Made by a program: the position numbers and the translations under genes. From positions 10,418,001 to 10,482,000 of the forward strand of contig NC_088317.1 of the NCBI RefSeq assembly GCF_910592395.1: a stretch of 64,000 nt of DNA. Direction: 5' to 3'. Shown here piece by piece: positions 43,310 to 54,150 of this stretch. Source of the stretch: Lineus longissimus (lineage: Eukaryota; Nemertea; Pilidiophora; Heteronemertea; Lineidae). The notes beneath the pieces were generated by a model. That model was not told the origin of the DNA. It made no database searches and saw nothing but the letters and a program-made list of their open reading frames with translations. Numbering within the stretch: position 1 is the first letter of the stretch; the number at the start of each line of letters is the position of its first letter.

Positions 43310-43690
43310 AAGTTTTACACATTCATGCCTTCGGTATAAAAGTTAATTTCTTACCATAGGATTAAGAAGATCAACCAGATGAGCAGATACCCCAACAACC
43401 TGACGCTCAGATTCCACAGGAAAGATACTATTACTTGAAGTTTTTCACTAATAGACATATATTGGAAGACAAAATTAAATACATACACAAATAAAATGTA
43501 GTTAGTTGCATTACACGTCCATGCCTAGTTATAAAAGTTAATTTCTTACTCTTAGGATCAACAAGTTGAGCAGATGCCGCGACAACCTGACTCTCAGATT
43601 CCACAGGTAAGATTGTATCTATTTGAAATGTAACAAGTATTCTTAGTATAGTACTAGCACACATGTGTTGGACTACAAAATTGATTGTGC
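43310..43690 (+). repeat. ~195-bp tandem duplication carrying a mini-exon
   Basis: Two adjacent copies (about 43310-43500 and 43505-43690) share ATAAAAGTTAATTTCTTAC and a mini-exon of the form GATCAACnAG...CAGATTCCACAG. The second copy (exon 43557-43607) has GT and AG and is open; the first has lost its donor (CACAG|GAAAGA) and has an in-frame TAA. Confidence 0.65.
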
Positions 43691-43894
43691 AAAGCCCAAT
43701 TTCACTGGATCGCCACAGAAAAGCTACACATGGCCCCAGTGGGAATTTGGTATCCGTTAAATTAGGGTGGATGAACAGTAATATCAAAGGAGCCCAATGG
43801 CACTAACATGTAATTTGATTACGTTTAGTACAAAATACTAGTAATCACTGGGACTGAGCGTAGCTTAAATTGCTCATGATTTTTTTAATTGCAG

Positions 43895-44413
43895 GATTTA
43901 ATTGAAGCCATGACCAACCCTGAAGTGTGGGGATTCGTTCAAGCTGATCTAAATGACCAGCCTGAGCTCCTCAACCGCTTGGTTCGCTACCATGAGGAAA
44001 ACCAGAGAATGGTGAACAATCAGCCCCACCAACCTATTCCTACTAATCTGCCACGTAATTGCAAGTGTGGACGCTGTAGGCAAATGCCGACCGTACGTGA
44101 GCAAGTGTGTTGCGGACTAAAGTGGCCAAAGTGTAAAACTCTTGATGACAACATTATACAGATTTGCCTGAATCAGAATGTCTTGATAGTCGCACACAGA
44201 AATGTGCAAGATATCCTGGCTGGGCCTGGGGAAAGGAACAATAGAGCTATGAGACATGCTTCGTATCGGCAGTATGTCCTCTTCAGTTATGGTCATTTGG
44301 GTAAGGGAGAGAGGGTTGTTATTCCTTCATGTGTAGCCCTAATGATCAGACAGCACTTCCCTTCCCCAGATGGCCGCTACACTGGATTTTTGCCCGGACG
44401 TAGGCTGATGTAA
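43895..44413 (+). CDS. exon encoding the P2X7-type ballast domain
   Basis: The exon starts after TTGCAG at 43894 and ends in a stop at 44411-44413. About 35 residues (DLIEAMTNPEVWGFVQADLN) precede the ballast fold, whose Cys/His positions CxCxxC, VCC and C...H are kept. In vertebrate P2X7 this domain binds zinc and guanine nucleotide; here it stands alone, as in other invertebrate proteins. The exon itself carries no lesion. Confidence 0.75.
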   Translation, partial: DLIEAMTNPEVWGFVQADLNDQPELLNRLVRYHEENQRMVNNQPHQPIPTNLPRNCKCGRCRQMPTVREQVCCGLKWPKCKTLDDNIIQICLNQNVLIVAHRNVQDILAGPGERNNRAMRHASYRQYVLFSYGHLGKGERVVIPSCVALMIRQHFPSPDGRYTGFLPGRRLM

Positions 44414-45451
44414 AACTATTCTTTCCTTTTGAAAAGCCTCAGGTGAAAGTCTTTCCCTAGGTTTTCAAATCACATGGAACGGAAATGAGAGCGTGCAATA
44501 AATGGTTTCACCTAGTCAGTCAAATTAGTCACCTTTGGAGAGTCTATGGTAGAGTAATAAAAATATAACTATTATTTTTATTTTGTTAATTTCCGAGTCT
44601 TGACTTCTTCTTCTCCACAAGATCAGCTGTTGTGATGCCTTGAACAGGAGCAATATTTGGAGCAATGTTCTTCGGATGATCCGGGGGCAGTTCCACACGA
44701 GCCTTCAATTGACCAGGGTGATATCTTCTTTCTAAAAGCAGCATATACTTCAAGGACATGTAAAGAAGAGAATTCAAATATACATTTACAAGTAACACAA
44801 GAACGTAATGACAAAAGTTAGGCAGACTGCAAGTACAAATTGGACTCGAGAATATTGTCCTGAACACACACCTATTTCATTATCATGCTTGGATGAGGAT
44901 GCATTATGCATTTACTATACTAGTACACTGCATTGCATATTTTTGAATAAGTATAGTATACCCTTTACACTGGTAACCATGGCCACTGCCCAGCAAATAA
45001 CCTACCTGTGGTAGTCGTAATCCTTGGGTTCTTTCTTGTAACGTAAGACCCATCTTGCACCTCCCTTCGAATAGCCTTTGGTTACGACAAGACGATCATC
45101 GTGTCTCTTCACCTTGCGGTGAATGTGGTGATTGTAATCAATGGCGGCAAGTTTTGTTCTGGTCAACATTGTGTTGTATCTAAAAGAAAACATGTCATTG
45201 AATGGTATATCTAGATATGTATACAACTATCCTACATGTATTACAATATAATTTAACGTGTCCAATGCTTTGTCATGAGAGTGACATTTTCTGTCTCTGA
45301 AACAGCACTTCAAGTGAGAACAAAATTACAATGAACTTACTCAAAGTGAGTCCTCTTGGAAGCCTACATCGTGATGAGGCCATTGAAGTTCTCAAGTGGA
45401 CCTGTATGATGGAAGCCAGTGTAGTAATGGAGCTCCTTCATCAGTTTTTTG

Positions 45452-48404
45452 GGGTAGTTGTAGAACAAGAAACACAGAAACGAAACAGAAACACAGAAAC
45501 GCAGAAACGAAACGCAGAAACGAAAATCAAACGGGTTTTCATAAAAGTTGGAATCAAGCGGCACGCCGATACTTTCCTTGCCCAATCCGTTGTTATTGTC
45601 GTTTAAAAGTAAAATCTGAGGTTGGTGGGTTGCGGCCAGCCGGAATGCAATAGAGTTGTTGAGGGGATACATGGAGCAACTTGGGGGGGGGGGGAGGGGG
45701 CGGCACGATATGGGTGAAGTCTTTTGAGGTGGTGGTGTAGTACTTTGGTAGGTTCGATTCGATTCCTACAGCATGTTATTTTAAATGAAGGTGCAGTGCA
45801 ACATCTTGCCTTGTAGTGTTCAATTTACATGAAGTACCAGGATCATCCTACAAATCCCGTCTGATGCAGCACTAAATGCAAGGTACGGTACCAGTACATG
45901 GGTGAATCATTTCGACGTTATGTGAGACGTGAGAGACCAATTTTGACGACTAGAATAGAGTAAAGTGGGGGGGGGGGGGGGGGGCGGGCGGGCACTAGAC
46001 TTGGACTTGGAGTAACTCAATCTTGCCTGCCCAGCTGCTGCCTTTAAATAGTCCCTTTAAATATCTGTTTATGTTAATGAGGTTGCAGTAGGGAAGTTCA
46101 GCCTAGTGTCGTGCACAGGCCATGGAATGTACAAAAGAACAGGACTCGCTATTCGAAGGACTATTTTCTATTTACGCCGTGTAGTACATACATGCAGTGT
46201 ATTGGGAAGGTCAGTGTAAATAGAAAATAGTCCTTCGAATAGAGAGTCATGTTCTATTGTACATTCCAGGCAGGCCTATGGTCGTGTTCTGGTCATTGGT
46301 CATGCCGACTTACTGGCGGCTCATATCGATCATAAAGTCCTCATGCCCTACAGATGGTGGATCGGCATGGTCATGGGTTAGATTCCTGTCCTCGAGATGG
46401 AGTGGTGCTTTGGTCATCACTCATTGGTAGTTTCTTAAACTAAGGCACTGGTATGATATGCGGCTCAAGGTCAGTCAATCTTTATCCACTTTGATGTAAC
46501 CGCCATCAGGCGGCCATGTTGAAACCAATATGGCCACCATATTGAAACCAAGATGGCCGTCAAACTCTGCCAACACCATTAATATTCTAACCAGGCTTGT
46601 AATATATCAAAATGATCGGATGAGAGTAAGGACGCCAATCGACTCTTTGAAATGTGGCTAATAACAGACACAGAAAGACTAGAAGCGTTATAAATCAAGT
46701 TCATACATTATTATTCAACTCATTTGCAAATTACAGATGAAAGTAACGGATAATACATCTCAAGTACCATCGAATGTAAGCGCTGCTTGACAACCACAAT
46801 CCCTCACTGTGCTGAATCTGCCTAATTCTCTTCATCCAACCAGATCTGAAAATAAAGAATAATACCTTAAAATAATCTCAGTCGGTATTGGTACTTTCAA
46901 TTATATCATTAATGTCAATGAGACATCTCCCCCAAGACTTTATTGGTTCAGAGTTACAGATGGTGCTATAGTACACACAGCTATAGCCAAACAGTGCCTG
47001 GTAACTCACAGAACACTGTCACACTGTCACTAAAACCATGCAATGCTGAATGCATGAACCAGGAAATGAAAAGAAAAACATTGACATTTTCACCAAACTA
47101 CCCAACAAAACCTTTAAATACAGAGCATTCGAGTCTCAGGACAGTCAAGAACAACATTAGTCAACTGTCACGAGATAACAAGAATGAAAACATTGTCAAA
47201 ATATACAATAAACCTACCCAAACTGACTGAAATCAGCTGATTTTCTAACGCTAATTTAATTGGAAAAGTGCCCGGATGTTCCGAAAATTGGGCATGCGCC
47301 ACCATCGGCCAAGTTGGAACTACAAAATAAATTATAAACTCGATTCCGCTGGAGATGTCAAATTATTTTCATCAAAACGGAGGTTTATACTTACAATTAC
47401 CACTAAATCCGTTTAATTATCATTTCTATGAGATTTCAGAAGGGATAATTAGGTGTTGTTTAGGAGTGTCAAATCTTGAAAATGCCTAAAATCGGTAAAT
47501 ATTGACGGAATTTCATCCGGTTTTGGACGAACAGCAAGAGTTTCAGCAGTAGAGTTCATTTCCGGATAGATAATTTACATAGGTCATATGCCCTTTTGCG
47601 GAAAAGGCGCCAAAGATTTGACGAGCAAGTGACAGTTGGCCACGCCCCCGTGCCGTCCTCATTAACATAACGTTATGGCGGACGTGATGATCGCCACGGC
47701 GGCCCAAGTTGTGCGTAATTTCTAATTTCTCCCCAAATACTCGATGAATTTCATTGAAATTTGAGACAATGAAAGATTAGATACTTGTTTACCTTGGGTC
47801 TTCCTGGTTTCTTCATACATCATCGATAAGACACCGAAATTAACCGATCTTCAAGAGGTGTGAAAAGTTTTTTTCGTCATTTTCTGTGCGTGACGCGAAA
47901 ATGCGCTTACGGAACGTCGAAAGTCACGTGACCTGAACACCCTACAGTGAGTTGTCAAGTGGATTTTTTAAAAGTCTCCAAACTTGCTTAAATGAGTCAA
48001 TTATTCTTTAAAAATTCCTGAATTCAACCAATTTTACTCAATTCTAACTAACCAAGATGATTATATTGAAGAGAAACTGCAAATAAGACTGTCAGGAGTG
48101 ATCTCATGAAAATAAAGTGGGGCCGTTTCGACATGGGGCCGTTTTTGGTCGGGGGCACGATCAAGGCCGGATGCTGCCAATCTGCGCACACGTTGATGAG
48201 GCTAAAAGGGGTATTGGGAAATGAGCATTCCTCCTTCCATTCCGACTGAATACCAGTTTTAGTTACACCCGCGTTCGCGGCCACAACCATGGCAACAAGA
48301 TGGAGTCTGCAGACCAGAATTCGCCACAAGACTGGTTTCTGCGTTTCGTTTCTGTGTTTCTGTGTTTCTGTTTCGTTTCTGTGTTTCTTGTTTTACAACT
48401 ACCC
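45452..48404. mobile_element. foldback/MULE-like element with 9-bp target duplication
   Basis: The inverted ends begin GGGTAGTTGTARAACAAGAA and continue for about 75 bases as runs of ACACAGAAACGAAAC-type units. AGTTTTTTG is duplicated at 45443-45451 and 48405-48413; removing the element and one copy restores the exon frame (VVTDKKL + MKELHYY). The 2.8-kb interior holds no recognised transposase. It includes poly-G tracts, a 54-bp inverted repeat (46123-46268) and a CG-richer patch near 47640-47700 with an ATGGCGGACGTG start context. The 9-bp TSD suits Mutator-like elements. Confidence 0.8.
46123..46268. repeat. ~54-bp inverted repeat with 37-base spacer
   Basis: Arms 46123-46176 and 46214-46268 mirror each other almost perfectly, including TATTCGAAGGACTATTTTCT and its reverse complement. 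It lies within the foldback/MULE-like element and may be a small palindromic MITE. Confidence 0.75.
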
Positions 48405-49399
48405 AGTTTTTTGTCCGTTACCACACTTCTGACGATATCCACCGACGCTCCATCACGAAGAGCCTCCTTTTCCTCATCCAAGGGACCATGACTGCATTGT
48501 CCAGTTGCCCACTCATGAATACCTTGAACATGGTACAGGAGGGCCAACCACGATTCCTAAAACATATAGAACGTATGTTTAAAATTTCGCAGTCTCTAAA
48601 AGTAAATGCATGTACAAGAAACGTTGCAACTTATACAGTGTGTGTGGGGACTAAAACTTTATTCACGAAAAACCAGGCCTTCTCGCAATCAACTGGTTTG
48701 ATATTAGTTTGAGTAATAAGATGTTATATTGAATACTGATGCTGGGTAAGAATATAAATTATTTTACACTTACCCTCAATGTATCAACATTGCCTTCACA
48801 GGACTGACAATAGTGCCAAAAATGGTTAACAACCGGCTTCACCGAATCAAGCACCTTTGATTTCCCTTTGCCAGCCTGAAAATGAAGTGAAAAATTCTAT
48901 AATTCACAGGGTTTTATTCTGTTATCAACCAATTAATGTTTGAGACGACCCGTTTTGTCATCGCCATGGAGATCTGTCTTAACAAATTAGCCAACAACCT
49001 GTTGCCATCTTGCAACCCTTCCTGATGACGCTCGGACATTATGGCATCAGTGATATAGGCCTGCCATCACAATGGAAATTGTCCTGGTTAAAAAAGAATC
49101 AATCCAAGTGCTATTACATGTACATCGGTATACCTTGGATAATGCCGCCCCCATTTTCTTTGTTCGGTGCCAGGTGTCGAGGTAATGCCTGATGCCCTGA
49201 ATGGCATCAATAGCTGCAGCTGTGAGTTCTAGGAAGTTGGACTTCAGCTTTTCTCTCGACTTTTCTGTGTCACCTAAAAATAAAATAAAATAAGTACTTC
49301 CAATCAAAGCACTGAATCTTTTCATAGATTTCTCTCTGGATTGTATCATAAAGCTCATGTAATCTTTTCACCATTGCAAAGTAACATAAAATTTTTATT

Positions 49400-49618
49400 A
49401 GTCATGATTACTGTGCACAAGATAGTGGCATTGGGTAAACACTATGGAGATTCTGTTCTTGGAAGGAAATTTTTTAAAAAAAACATCCTTACCAAAACAG
49501 CTTTTGACCATGGGGTTTATGGCAGGCGGAGTGTCCAGTTATTAAATAAACCCAGAAGTATTAAGGTAGCAGGAAGGGTTGGGCGTTTGTGGTTTCTGAG
49601 TCTGAGGGGGTTGGTGTC
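49400..49618. other. no recognised gene
   Basis: A + strand frame (49341-49667) crosses this region, but it begins in the intron and antisense exon of the transposase-like gene and matches nothing recognised. Confidence 0.4.
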
Positions 49619-49680
49619 TGTTGACTGTGCTTTAAGAGAGACTAGGCATGGCGCCAGTCTCTCTTAAAGCACAGTCAACA
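49619..49680. repeat. perfect 25-bp hairpin
   Basis: TGTTGACTGTGCTTTAAGAG (+AGACT) at 49619-49643 is mirrored without mismatch at 49656-49680, with a 12-base spacer AGGCATGGCGCC. The right half plus spacer and about 25 further bases recur as a direct repeat at 49994-50054. Confidence 0.9.
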
Positions 49681-50294
49681 GGCATTTGGTTTCAGTATTT
49701 GGGTTTTGATTGCCATGACTGTACCCCTGTAAAAGTCAGAGGAGGAGAAGTTTGGAATGATGAAAGCATTGAAGAAGAAGAAATGTTATTATTGAGGAAA
49801 GCAAAATTTATTATGAGACTAGAAGGCAGTGTCCTGACTTGATTATTTTGAAAATGGCGGTCTGAACACATTAAAAGGTGGAACATGGCATTTTATCGAC
49901 TTTGAAGTGTTCCGCAGTTAAAGGTAGACTATAGGCAGCAGCTAGGTAGGCAAGATAAAGTAATACAAATTTGCCAATAGGGGTCAGTCATATCTCTAGG
50001 CATGGCGCCAGTCTCTCTTAAAGCACAGTCAACAGGCATTTGGTCTTAGTATTTGGGTAAGTACAGAATCAAGGCAGCTCAGAGAGCAATGATTGAACGA
50101 TGCTGTGGACAAGTCCAAGGATACTGCATCAGTCACGACCAACTTCTCATCAGAAAGCGTCACCACCAGCATATTCAATGTTCAGTTCCAACCTGTACCA
50201 GTCCAATGCACGCCTGTCATGGTCAGCAGTGGTCAGCTTAGCGCGATATGGAACATTCTTCCGAAACTCAAGCGAGGGAAGTCTGCTCATTAGC

Positions 50295-50579
50295 CTATCT
50301 CGCGCACTGCTCCTTCTTGTCAAACATCGTAGTGAAATCGTGGTACAGTGGGGCGCCCTCGAGGATTGCAGCTAGTTGGACAGACGTGAGGTGGAATGTG
50401 GGCGGCTGCACTTCTCCGTTGATGTGCGATGGCAGATAGCACAGTTGTTGCGTTGCATGACAGCTGAAAGTGAATGTGATATCACAGAACTGAGGCGTTT
50501 GCAATGAGACTATAGGTGAAGTAGAAGCAAGGAGTGAAATGGGCCATCTTCCAGTGACTAATATACAGAGTAAGGGCAC
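50295..50579 (-). CDS. possible 5' exon of the transposase-like gene
   Basis: The minus-strand frame ends PTFHLTSVQLAAILEGAPLY, then HDFTTMFDKKEQC, which resembles the segment that precedes the core in the same transposase-like family (a hydrophobic AAILFxG...F..MF pattern). Intervening exons between here and 49273 are not resolved. Low confidence. Confidence 0.3.
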   Translation of the reverse strand: MPLLCILVTGRWPISLLASTSPIVSLQTPQFCDITFTFSCHATQQLCYLPSHINGEVQPPTFHLTSVQLAAILEGAPLYHDFTTMFDKKEQCAR

Positions 50580-50583
50580 TGGG

Positions 50584-51420
50584 TGTTGTTAGATTCAGCA
50601 TTAAATGTATTCCTCGTACAAGCGTGAATAGTGTGGACATACAGTGAGAGGTGAGAGACCCCTATTGACTACTTTTTGTAACTTTATCTTGGATATTATA
50701 TTAGTATTGAACTTCTAGCCATGGAATATGAAGAAATTGAAGTTGTAGGCATGGAATATGAAAAATTATTCAACGGTGAAAGACATTATTCCATGAGGCT
50801 TTGCCGTGATCGCAAAGGACGCGACGTGATTGGTTCACATGCTAATGAGGTATGATAATGATAATTACCTCTATAATGCTACTTGGATAGCGACTGTGTC
50901 GTTGACTTCAACAGTGGTCTATGTCAATGTGTGCCTGTAATGTCAATGAAGTATGATGAGGTGATGACGATAGTGCAATTATTAAATATTGGCAAGAGAT
51001 CATACTGCAACATAGGTCTTGTTTTTGACAGATGACTGTGCGACATTCCCATTGGGTCTTGTTAGAGTCAGCGCTGCATGTATTCCTTGTACAAGCTTGA
51101 ATAGTTGTGACGGACTTTGAGGGGTGAGAGACCCCTATCGGCTACTTCGTCTAACTTTATCTTGCCTACATAGCTGCTAGCAATAGTGCCCCTTTATCAA
51201 GACTGAAACCCACTGTGCGGGGCTAAGAAATTACCTTTATAATCCTAGTTGGATAACCACTGTGTAGATGATTTGAAGAGTGCTCTGTGGATCTGTGCCT
51301 GTAATGTCAATGAAAGTATGATGAGGTGATGACGATAGTGGAATGACGAAATATTGGAAAGAGATCTATTCCTAGAAGAACATATGTCCTGTTTTGACTA
51401 GGTGGCGCATTTTAGAATCA
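50584..51420 (+). repeat. imperfect direct duplication of ~360-470 bp
   Basis: Segments at about 50584-50700 and 51058-51180 (shared GAGGTGAGAGACCCCTAT-like block) and at 50860-51020 and 51225-51400 (shared GCCTGTAATGTCAATGAA, ATGATGAGGTGATGACGATA) are collinear. The unequal spacing implies a deletion in one copy. No gene is recognised. Confidence 0.65.
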
Positions 51421-52099
51421 GCAGTGAGCACTGTGTGTAACATGGTGGAGGCAGCGGAGATAATAACTGTGTCGAAAGTATTGTTATAGGGCCTTCCCTA
51501 GGCCCATGGGGTTAAATTTACAATCCACGATTGAAAAGACGTAGTTTGATCGCATTCAACTATAAATCCATTGAACAGTTGTGTTCCTTTAGTCAACCGA
51601 TGACCTTTTGTTGGGCCATGATCGGGGATTGTAAACTGTAAATGTATTATGGACTGGGAGACGGGGGAAACACAAGTGAAATAGACCAAAACAAGTGATT
51701 TTGGGGCTTTGGTTTAGACGCATGCCCCACATGCGCCATGCGGGATTATACGGTTCATGTGAACTTGTTGACATCTACATGATCTAGTGCTGTTATTGGT
51801 CATGGTACATGGTAGGCCTAATCACCATGGCTATATGTTTCAGGAAAAGCTCGGAGTAAAATGAACTGCCGATGAATAATGATGTTGTTCAAGTTTACCA
51901 TGTTTACTAGTACATAGCCATAGGGTATGCACTGGCCAGTGCACTTTCTGCACGTCGTCATGGTCATGTACGTGATACCTTGCATATTTTGTTTTTTGAA
52001 TGCGCATGCTTTTTGGGCAAAAACAATTGTACCAACACTACTGAATAATGTCTTCTTATCCCTATGACTCCATACACAGTGAGGGCATTGTCCCATTTC

Positions 52100-52478
52100 C
52101 GGCTTCAGTATCACACTTTTCTCCCTCTACACAAATGTAATGGTACAAGATCCTAGGTGTAAGACATAGTAAGATAAACATCCGTAACTCCACATGGATG
52201 CATTTTAGTACAAGAACCTGGGCAACTTCCGCCCACTTCAAACACGTGCGCTGCACTGTCAAAGGCTCGACTGCGGTCTTTCTTCTGTGAAATTCGGCTT
52301 CGGACTCCCCTGGGAGGACCCCGTTGCGCCCTTTTATTGGGACGGGAAAGGAACTTGTGAAAATGTGAATCAATCAGCCAATCACAGTGCTCGCCGGTTT
52401 CACATATTTGTAAAAAGAGGCAGCGCCTCTATCCTAAGATCATTTGTGTAGAGGGAGAAAAGTGTGATACTGAAGCCG
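52100..52478. repeat. perfect 38-bp inverted repeat flanking 303 bases
   Basis: CGGCTTCAGTATCACACTTT and the following 18 bases (52100-52137) are exactly mirrored at 52441-52478. The right arm overlaps the start of the LTR-like stretch at 52449, so the left arm may be an inverted LTR remnant. Confidence 0.85.
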
Positions 52479-54150
52479 AAGGCAGTGTAGCAGACGGAGT
52501 AGTCCTTGTTCGTGATTGTGTTACTTCAGACACTTGTCTCGTTATGGATTGTCTTCAGCTGGTTGCGACGTGGAATGGATAACGTCTCCCTAGGCTATCC
52601 CTCTCTGATGTGTTGGAGGACTCAGACTTGCACTTGCAGCACTGTATTGGTGTCTCTTAGATACCGTCGGATCCAAGTAGCATATGCTAGCTACTAAAGA
52701 AAACTCGACTCAATTCGAGGAGGTCACCTTTCCCGCGACAAATGGTGGCAGCGGTGGGATGCTGCATGTCGAGATCGTGATGTCGATAACATTTATTGTA
52801 CGAGAGTAGATCGGAACGCTATTTGCGCCCACGTGGATGTGCACGTATTCGGAACTGGATGGACTCCATGATGATCCTGAGCTGCTGAGACTGAGGAGAA
52901 AGGTTCAACGCCAACATGACAACACGGGATGCGACGCGAGATGATGATTGGTTGTGATGGTGTGCTGTGAAGTGGTACCAGTGCAGAGACTTAATTACTT
53001 TACTCAATTTGGTATTTAAAATCTTCTTTGTATTTTGTAATCGCATTTTTGTCCAACTTTAATTGTGGCTAGAGGGTTTATAAATTCCCACTTTCCCCAA
53101 AATTGGACCGGTGCTGAGGACCGTGTTCTGTGGATGAAGTGCTGGTAACCTCTCTCCACACTTGTATTTTATAAATTACGCCACAATTTTAGTTAGACCA
53201 GTGTTTTGCCATCATTTTAGAACGGTATAAAACCTGACCATCTTTGGTTGCTGTTCATTGAACTGCACTTCATGTCGTCTGGTGTATCTATGGGTATTGA
53301 GTCACTGTCATCTTGATTTCATGTACATGTATGTCATGTATGTTGCACGCATCTTGGTGTTTTATTCAGGTTATTTTACGGTTAAGGGTGCTTGCCTTGC
53401 ATTTTATCTGGAATAGTCCAGTCATTATTTTGATGCATCACGGTTGTTAACCTTGGTTCAATTCAAATTTGGTGTTGCTCTGCTGCATTGGTGTTTTTCA
53501 TTAATTTCTTAATTTGTCTTAGTCAGGCAACGGGCCTGTTAGTGTTATTGTAGTATAGCTTAGTACTAAAAACATTTAGTGAGAAAGTCTAGTGTAGACT
53601 ATATGTTTATTTATTAAGTGGTATAATCTAAAACAGTAGTAGTGGATGCGGCACAACTAGCAGAGGCAAACCGTCAGTTAGCGGAGACTTTGGCTACGGC
53701 CTTGGGCAATCTTCGTCTGCGGCAAGCACCCACGGTAAAACTGGTGATCCAACGTTAAGGGAATGGCTAGAGGAGGTGGATGTTTATGCGCGCCAGCTTG
53801 GTTACAATAATGCTAGAAAGGCTGCGGCGTTAGTGGATCATCTTTGGGGGTCAGCTCGTGAGGAGATTTTATGCCATCCTGAGGGTTTACGTAATGATTA
53901 TGATGGGGTGGTCCGAGTCTTGACTGCCAGTTTCGCCCCACCGGAGACTGTGTCATCGCTTAGTTCAGCTTTCCATGCAAGGCGTCAGCTTGAGGATGAG
54001 TCCCTGTTGGATTTAGTCGTGCATTAATGCGTCTGTATGGTAGAATGCGGGAAGCCGCTGTCGCTGGGGCTGAGCGAGATGCCATAGTCGCGTTGCGTAA
54101 CAACGCCGGAATAGAGGGAGGCACCGTAACCCCAACCGGTTGCCGAGATC
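52449..54150 (+). mobile_element. remnant of a second-type Ty3/Gypsy element
   Basis: A stretch from about 52449 (TGTAGAGG) to 52740 (CGCGACA) behaves as a 5' LTR: two bases later comes TGGTGGCAGCGGTGGGAT (52743-52760), a primer-binding site form common in Gypsy elements. A decayed gag follows at 53640-54150. No pol or 3' LTR is seen. LTR limits are estimated. Confidence 0.55.
53640..54150 (+). pseudogene. Gag fragment of the Gypsy remnant
   Basis: Readable in pieces: LAEANRQLAETLATALG, then after a frame change PTLREWLEEVDVYARQLGYN, ARKAAALVDHLWGSAREEIL, RNDYDGVVRVLTASFAPPET, FHARRQLEDESL and MRLYGRMREAA. This is a retrotransposon capsid pattern. There are frameshifts near 53735 and 54020 and stops after 54150. 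No zinc knuckle or pol follows. Confidence 0.7.

Larger units (their letters stand above)
42380..44413 (+). pseudogene. CXC-like plus P2X7-type ballast-domain protein gene (4 exons visible)
   Basis: Exons read by splice sites and phase: up to 42745; 43081-43185; 43557-43607; 43895-44413. All junctions are phase 0. The first exon has a Pro/Ser-rich region and a tesmin/CXC-like cysteine array (VCKCRNMCATKSCPCK, then CHDICKCLNTRCKNRG) with an in-frame UAG at about 42681 where a Lys codon is expected. The last exon encodes the zinc-coordinating ballast domain known from the cytosolic tail of P2X7 receptors: CKCGRCRQMPTVREQVCC, ICLNQNVLIVAHRNVQDIL, NRAMRHASYRQYVLFSYGHL and IPSCVALMIRQHFPSPDGRY. 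No channel segment is present. The true start is unclear (a frame change near 42300). Confidence 0.6.
44586..49273 (-). pseudogene. transposase-like gene, minus strand, spliced and interrupted
   Basis: Exons on the minus strand: 49273-49134 (AIQGIRHYLDTWHRTKKMGA), 48875-48774 (KVVLDSV-like start, VVNHFWHYCQSCEGN), 48556-48405 continued at 45442-45341 across the inserted element (VQGIHEWATGQCSHGPLDEE, then HYYTGFHHTGPLENFNGL), 45179-45006 (YNTMLTRTKLAAIDYNHHIH) and 44728-44586 (RYHPGQLKARVELPPDHPKN). Phases match at every junction. The pattern WH, HFW, HEW...CxHGPL, HTGxLExFN, YAxKR, RTxLAAIDYN belongs to a large repeated protein family of fish and marine invertebrates that I believe to be transposase-derived; the exact superfamily is not assigned. 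A TAG replaces Tyr in the YASKR motif at about 45365, and a 2.95-kb element splits one exon. Confidence 0.6.
42260..50600. mobile_element. putative two-gene transposon: P2X7-ballast protein and transposase-like gene
   Basis: A + strand gene (CXC-like plus P2X7 ballast domains, ending 44413) and a - strand spliced gene of a transposase-like family (ending 44586) converge with 172 bases between their stops. That layout is shared by Harbingers 1 and 4 in this window. Both genes carry lesions (UAG in the CXC domain; TAG at the YASKR motif; a 2.95-kb insertion). I could not define TIRs or a TSD for the whole, so the limits are those of the coding evidence. It may instead be two neighbouring gene relics. 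Confidence 0.4.

Noticed and set aside
43889-44413. Reading the ballast exon as a true P2X receptor gene
   Set aside because: No transmembrane segments or extracellular P2X domain occur in the neighbouring exons; the partner domain is CXC-like.
49341-49667. 108-codon + strand ORF
   Set aside because: Starts antisense to a transposase-like exon and ends in the 25-bp hairpin; composition and homology give no support.
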